Shown: positions 49,062 to 64,000 of the stretch, piece after piece
How positions within the stretch are numbered: the first letter of the stretch is position 1
Layout of the letters: each line of letters starts with the position of its first letter
Assembly: GCA_013397455.1 (NCBI GenBank)
Contig: VYZB01000375.1
Coordinates: forward strand, 719,476 to 783,475
Length of the DNA: 64,000 nucleotides
Source of the DNA: Crotophaga sulcirostris
Taxonomy: Eukaryota; Chordata; Aves; Cuculiformes; Crotophagidae
Direction of reading: 5' to 3'
Notes under the pieces: model-generated
What the model saw: the letters and a program-made list of their open reading frames with translations, nothing else
What the model was told of the DNA's origin: nothing
Database searches by the model: none
Program-made: the position numbers and the translations under genes

Positions 49062-49258
49062 CTTCACTGAAAGGGTGATTGGCCACTGGAATGCGCTGCC
49101 CAGGGAGGTGGTGGAGTCGCTGACCCTGGATGTGTTTAAGGGAAGATTGGATGAGGCACTGAGTGCCATGGTTTAGGTGATGAGTTGGTGTTAGTGTTGG
49201 CTTATAGGTTGGACTTGATGTTCTCAGAGGTCTCTTCCAACCTGGTTATACTGTGATA
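49062..49258 (+). repeat. CR1 LINE 3' end, ATACTGTG-tail type
   Basis: Sense, about 200 bp: TTCACTGAAAGGGTGATTGG to GGTTATACTGTGATA, with the tail reduced to one unit. Confidence 0.9.
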
Positions 49259-49580
49259 TAAAACCACTGTTTGCCCTGCAGGGTTCGTTACACACTTGGG
49301 TTAAGGTTTTCATAACACTGCTGGGGCTTCAGGTATAAGACATTGTTAATTTCAGGTTGGGCTTGGATGCCACATCCTTTTAAGCTCCTCTGAACATTTC
49401 AGCATTCACACCTCACAGGAAGCACTTGTACCACCTACAAGAAAACATGGAATTAAAGCTCCAGAGCAGACAGAAACCAAAACTATTCAAATGCCTTTGA
49501 ACCTAGAGAAAACACCACCAGCACCGAACCATGACCTGCATTTCTGATCTGAAGACGATCAAAGATCTGGACCCAGCCAT

Positions 49581-49937
49581 TCAAGGAAAGGCTGAGAGAG
49601 CTGGGGTTGTTTATACTAGAAAAGAGAAGATTCTAAGGAGACCTTTATAGCATCCTTCCAATAATTAAAGACAGCCTATGGGAAAGCTGGGAAATGGCTC
49701 TTTATCAGGGAATGTGGGGATAGGATGAGGAGTAACAGTTTGAAGCTGAAAGATGAGAGATTTTGGAAGAAATCTTTTCCTGTGAGGGTGGGGAGGCCCT
49801 GTCCCAGGTTGCCCAGAGCAGTGGTAGCTGCCCCATCCCTGGAGGTGTTCAAGGCCAGGTTGGATGGGGCTTTGAGCATCCTGATCCAGTGGGAGGTGTC
49901 CCTGCCCATGGCCGGGGGGTGGAACTGGAAGGGCCTA
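49581..49937 (+). repeat. CR1 LINE 3' portion without tail
   Basis: Sense copy (GGCTGAGAGAGCTGGGGTTG, GTCCCAGGTTGCCCAGAGCA, GATCCAGTGGGAGGTGTCCC) ending at GGAACTGGAAGGGCCTAG, before the final 30 bp. Confidence 0.9.
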
Positions 49938-50723
49938 GCACCTTCCACGCCACCATGTCACTGTCCCATGGAGGTGGTCCATAGAATCCAGGCAGCCAGT
50001 ATGATTTCTGCTATGAGAACAGGGAGAATTCTGGGGGAAGGTATCAAGCACAGCCCAGGACCTTCCATAGCCTCCAGCAGACAAGGAGATAATGGGGCTC
50101 AAATCGTCAACCTGAGAAATCTCTGGATTCCAGGGCCAAATAAATATTTCAGAGCTGAGCATAGGGCAGCAGCTTACTCCTCCTTTCTGACCACCCCAGG
50201 TTTTTCCCTTAGTGACGTGTGACACCATAAAACCACCTACTTTCTGACTTAAAGCACTTGACTGTAGACACCCGTGCCCATCTCCATCAGGGTTTGTTGA
50301 CGGCGCTTCATCACTGCAACAAGACTCATGACCAAGTTGCAGACCACAGCCCAGAGACCTGACCTGGAAAGACCAAGTATTGATGGGAAGTGTGGCTGGC
50401 TAAGCGTGCCACAGATGTAATCAGCAGAAACCTCTGCAAGGGGCTGTCAGCATGCACTGCTCCATCATGACAGCTCTGAGTCACTGCTGGTGGCCCTCAG
50501 AGAGGATGGGCAACACCTCCAGGCTCCCTCTATGGGCCATGAGCAAATCTCATCTTTGGTTGACGCCCCTGGCTTGGCTTCACACTTTGGCCAGAGCTGT
50601 GGGTTGAGTGGGAGGCAGGGATTAGGTGATGCTGATGGTGCTGGTGTGGGGATTTCACCCTTGGTCCCTGCAACCTGGGTGCTCATTTGTCCTATGGTAG
50701 GTAGATAAATAGGGAATTGAAAT
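49938..50723. other. Noncoding sequence, no gene seen
   Basis: Open frames in several phases, with no recognised protein. Confidence 0.5.
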
Positions 50724-51381
50724 AATGAGGTTCAACAAGGCCAAGTGCAAGGTCCTACGCCTGGGTCCACGGTTTCAGTGCAGGATGGGGGATGATGTGA
50801 TTTAGAGCAGCCCTGAGGAGAAGGGCTTGGGGGTGCTGGTTGCTGAGAAGCTCAACAGGAGTTAGCAATGTGTGGTCGCAGCCCAGAAAGTCAACAGTGT
50901 CCTGGGCTGCATCAGAAGCCGCATGGCCAGCAGGGAGAGGGAAGGAATTCTCCACCTCTACTCCACTCATGAGATCTCACCTGGAGTCCTGTGTCCAGTT
51001 CTGCAATCCCCAACATGAGAAGGATATGGAATTTTTGGAGTGGGTCCAGAGGAGTCTATGAAGATAATCAGAAGGCAGGAGCACCTCTGCTAGGAGGACA
51101 GGCTGAGAGAGTTGAGGTTGTTCATCATGGAGGCTACATGAAAACCTTCCAGTACCTGAAGGGGGCTATAAGAAAGCTGGGGAGGGACATTTAACAAGGA
51201 CATGTAGTGATAGGACGAAAGGGAATGGCTTTAAATTGGAAGGGGGAAGATTTAGATTAGGTATTATGAAGAAATTCTTCACAATGAGGGTGGAGAGGCG
51301 CTGGCACAGGTTGCCCAGAGAAGCTGTGGCTGCCTCATCCCTGGAGGTGTTCAAGGCCAGGTTGGATGGGGCTTTGAGCCC
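50724..51381 (+). repeat. CR1 LINE, left arm of an inverted pair
   Basis: Sense copy of about 660 bp beginning in ORF2 (AATGAGGTTCAACAAGGCCA, GGTGCTGGTTGCTGAGAAGC) and ending abruptly at GGATGGGGCTTTGAGCC, without a 3' terminus. Confidence 0.88.
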
Positions 51382-51656
51382 ATCCAGTTCCAACCCCCCT
51401 GCCATGGACAGGGATACTTTCCACTGGATCAGATCAAAGCCCCATCCAACCTGGCCTTGAACACCTCCAGGGATGGGGAAGTCACGACTTCTGTGGGCAA
51501 CCTGTGCCAGGGCTTCTCCACCCTCACAAGAAAACATTTCTTCCTAATATCTAATCTCAATCTCCCTTCTTTCAGCTTCAAACCGTTTCCCCTCATCCTA
51601 TCCCTGCACTCCCTTATAAAGCCCCTCCCCAGCTTTCCTGTCTGCAACATCCCAAG
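51382..51656 (-). repeat. CR1 LINE, right arm of an inverted pair
   Basis: Antisense copy that starts directly at the end of the sense copy, also without its 3' tail (begins CATCCAGTTCCAACCCCC). About 150-200 bp of its sequence (from 51433) is complementary to 51200-51381, separated by about 50 bp. Confidence 0.88.
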
Positions 51657-52776
51657 CTAGACTATAGGGTACTAAAATAAACCACATATACCTACCCTGG
51701 AGCTCCCCCTGGTGTCTTCCCATGGGGAATACAATAAATATATTAGCAGTTCTCCAGCTGGAAGGATGGAGAAAACAAAGGCATCAGCAGAACAGGAGAT
51801 GGCTTTGAAAAGCCCCTCTGGCGTAATGTCCTCACGGTTCCCTGCTGTGACTTGCAAAGAGCAATAGCCTCCAAAAGTTAAGGACAATTGGGGAGACATG
51901 GAGGAGATGACAATATCCCCACTCCTAAATGGCAATTTGGAGCAGCAGATACTACTGAGGAACTTTTAAAAAAGTATTCAGGCACCTTTCCAGAAGAAAA
52001 AGTTTGGTCCCTCTGCCCATGAATGAGTTGGTAAGAAAACCAACACCTACACCTTGCAAAAGGTGCCTGGGTACATGTGACCCATTGCTCCTGCCCAGGG
52101 ACTTTGCAGGATGGAGCCACCACCGTGGTGGCCATGCAGGAACAGAGTGCATCAGCTGAGCTTCCCTTCCAGCTCCACAAAGCCTGAGACCAGAGCTGTG
52201 TAACAAAACCACTGAGACAGAACAGTTCTGATCATGTGTGCTTAACTCACCTTCACCAATCTTTGCAGTTTCACGAGCCAGACACCAGCTGTAGGTCATT
52301 CTGCAGAAGTGCAACCAACCAGAGCCTTTAAGAGGCTGCAAACATGCAAAATACCCTCCAAACCTGAAAATCTGCTGTCACAGCTTGTGTTGGGCAAGGT
52401 GACCTCAGAAGTCAGGCTTTTATAATTCAGAGGTCTGTTTGCAGAACAAAAATGGGGGTTTGCCTCCCTCTCTGTGCAATGAGATGCTATCGAGTCCTCT
52501 TAGCCACCAGTTCTAGGTGTGCAGAGCCCACAAAGCTGCAGCTGGAGAGGCAGGAGTTGCCCACATTTATTACTCACCCACCCCAAGGGCATTTCTGCAA
52601 GTGCCTGGTCCACCAAGGCAAAGGCACCATGGTGAAGGACCTGCCCAACACCATTCCTGAGCCTGAAGGCTTTCCATAGCAGCACTGGTCTTCATAAGAC
52701 TGCAGAGTTGCATCTCCAGAAGCAGGAACAGTTTAAACCCAATAAGCAGCAAGTCATGGGGGAATATCTATACACT
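51657..52776. other. Intergenic sequence downstream of MCM3
   Basis: No gene recognised. Frames at 51878-52341 and 52452-52679 lack domains. Confidence 0.5.
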
Positions 52777-52782
52777 TTTATT
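52777..52782 (-). terminator. MCM3: Possible distal polyadenylation signal of MCM3
   Basis: AATAAA on the minus strand, about 1.23 kb after the stop codon. Use would give a long 3' UTR. Confidence 0.4.
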
Positions 52783-53676
52783 ACTCAAATCAACATTTAG
52801 GGGAACCAGAAACAAGGGCACATGAACTGTGCAGGTGCCCAGAGATGGGCAGGGATAACAAACAGCCTGCGCTGACACAAGTCTTCTCCAAAGCTTAATC
52901 TCAAATTTCAAGACTGAGAAAGCACCCCAATTAAAAACCTAAACCTTCAGCATCTCTGGCATCAAAAGATGCCAAGACTGCATGTTCAGCTTTTCTTAAA
53001 AACCATCCCACACCATGGGAGTCTGTTGGTTTCTAGGAAGAGCCTTTTCGTAAGTAGTCACCTATCTGTTCCCAAAAAGCAAGACAGTTTAACAAATCCC
53101 CCAACAGCAAGAGGGATTTTACAATCTCAGTAGCTTGTAGTTACCTTCCACAGGATGCAGGGAGATTTGCAGCAGCTCAACCAGCAGGTTCCCAGGTTCC
53201 TGTAGCTTTGACCTTTCTTTGCTACAGAAGATTTCCTCCCAATTGCAAGTGCAGTTCCAGACTAGAGAAGTCAAGAGCAGCTGGAAACAAAACTCCCATG
53301 TGCCAGGGACACAGCCCCTGAGCATCTCTGAGCATCCCAGTGCTTCCCACGTGCTTGGGGCTAAAACTCCCAGCAGGGCTTCCAAATCTAGAAATCAAGG
53401 TGCCCCATGGATGATGGGCCAGACTACACTTGTCCCTGCATCACCAGAAATCATCCTCCACAAGATGGGAAGGAAATCAGTGAGGGGATGCGGCCGTTCA
53501 CAGCCAACAGGACAGGCATTAGGCATCTTCACTTATAAGACACAGATCTAGGATATGTAATTGGGGAAAAAGCAAAAGAAAGGGGAACAATAAAAGCTTC
53601 ACTACTAATAGTGGAGCTCTCACATTGCTTCTTACCACAATTGCTACTGAATGTTGGATTCCTAAGTCCAGATTGT

Positions 53677-53682
53677 TTTATT
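53677..53682 (-). terminator. MCM3: Likely proximal polyadenylation signal of MCM3
   Basis: AATAAA on the minus strand, about 330 nt after the stop codon, giving a short 3' UTR. Confidence 0.55.
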
Positions 53683-54008
53683 CAAAGGCTGAAACTGTTA
53701 TCACCAGAGCTAAAAACAATACATTGACAACATTGCTAATATGCACCTAAGTATTTCCTGTCAGCTCCCTGTAGAAACAAACCTTTTCCCAAATACTTCA
53801 GGTTTAAAACAGCAATATTAAGAGAGCTTCCAGAGCTCCTGGCATTTTTTTGGTGCTAGCAATGCACAGCAAGGAAGGACTGTAAAGTGCACAGACACGA
53901 AATCCCAGAAGTCCAGCTCAGCCAGATCAAACATTCAGGAGAGAGTTGAAGGCAAACACAAAGATACTCCAGACAGAGTTCACAACTTGGGCTTTTCCTC
54001 CCAGAAGC

Positions 54009-63367
<9,359 letters not shown>

Positions 63368-63438
63368 CTGTAAGAGGGATGGGGGAAAAAAAGAAATCTC
63401 AAAAAACAACTCTCTTTGCATGACCTCCTGTCTGAGAT

Positions 63439-64000
63439 ATCATAGAACCACTGAATGGTTTGGGACGGAAAAGATCATAAAGGCCTTCCAGTTCCAACCC
63501 CCTCTGCCATGGGCAGGGACACCTCCCATCGGACCAGGTGGCTCAAGGCCACATCCAACCTGGCCTTGAACATCTCCAGGGATGGGGCAGCCACCACTCC
63601 TCTGGGCAACCTGTGCCAGTGCCTCACCCCCCTCATCATGAAGAATTTCTTCCTAATGTCTAATCCAAATCTTCCCCCTTCCAACTTAAAGCCGTTCCCC
63701 CTCATCCTATCACTACTTGCTCTTGTAAAAAGCCTCTCCCCAGCTTTCCTGGAGCCCTTTCAGGTACTGAAAGGCTGCTATAAGGTCTCCTTGGAGTCTT
63801 TTCTTCTCCAGGTTGAACAGCCCCAACTCTCTCAGCCTGTCCTCACAGCAGAGGTGCTCCAGCCCTCGGATCATCTCCATAACCCTCCTCTGGACCTGTT
63901 CCAACAGTCCCACAACCTTCTTATGCTGGAGACTCCATAACCGGACACAGGGCTCCAGGTGGGATCTCAGAGTGGAGAAGAGGGGCAGAACCCTCTCCCT
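63439..64000 (-). repeat. CR1 LINE in MCM3 intron 1, running off the window
   Basis: Antisense CR1 terminus CATAGAACCACTGAATGG at the left, continuing through GGCCTTGAACATCTCCAGGG and GGTTGAACAGCCCCAACTCT to the right edge. The minus-strand frames at 63475-63913 are its ORF2 C-terminus. Confidence 0.93.

Noticed and set aside
63368..64000. MCM3 exon 1 within the window
   Set aside because: The interval is intron sequence and a CR1 copy; no start codon exon with the expected N-terminus and a donor site is present.

Overview
This window is bird nuclear DNA. It is intron-rich, carries CR1 LINE copies about every 1-2 kb, and has a compact single-copy gene layout matching the vertebrate block miR-206 / miR-133b - IL17A - IL17F - MCM3. 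CR1 is the dominant repeat of birds. Several near-intact copies end in an ATACTGTG octamer instead of the usual ATTCTATG. That suggests a lineage where CR1 was active fairly recently, possibly Piciformes or Bucerotiformes, but that assignment is a guess from memory.

Layout. 1-12.4 kb: noncoding sequence with CR1 copies and a 3 x 103-bp tandem repeat. 12.43-12.50 kb: the muscle microRNA miR-206 (+). 16.36-16.44 kb: miR-133b (+), 3.9 kb downstream on the same strand. 17.06-17.62 kb: an assembly gap inside a CR1 copy. 18-34.6 kb: noncoding sequence with more CR1, including the longest copy (28.84-30.32 kb), which keeps decayed reverse-transcriptase sequence. 34.66-37.28 kb: an IL-17 cytokine gene (+) in the IL17A position. 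43.9-46.5 kb: a second IL-17 gene (-) in the IL17F position, tail-to-tail with the first. 54.0-63.4 kb: MCM3 (-), exons 2-17 of 17; exon 1 (about 26 codons) lies beyond the right edge.

The two IL-17 genes have the same architecture: a 9-codon first exon, a 242-nt second exon, a third exon of 235 coding nt, and 168 residues in total. Both have a TATA box and three TATTTAT AU-rich motifs in the 3' UTR, as expected for inducible, short-lived cytokine mRNAs. MCM3 is a subunit of the MCM2-7 replicative helicase and has intact Walker A, Walker B, sensor-1 and arginine-finger motifs.

The main non-obvious content is the miR-206/miR-133b pair, which lies in sequence that no protein-coding prediction would flag. 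No clearly new gene system was found. The remaining open reading frames are short and mostly come from CR1 copies or antisense frames.
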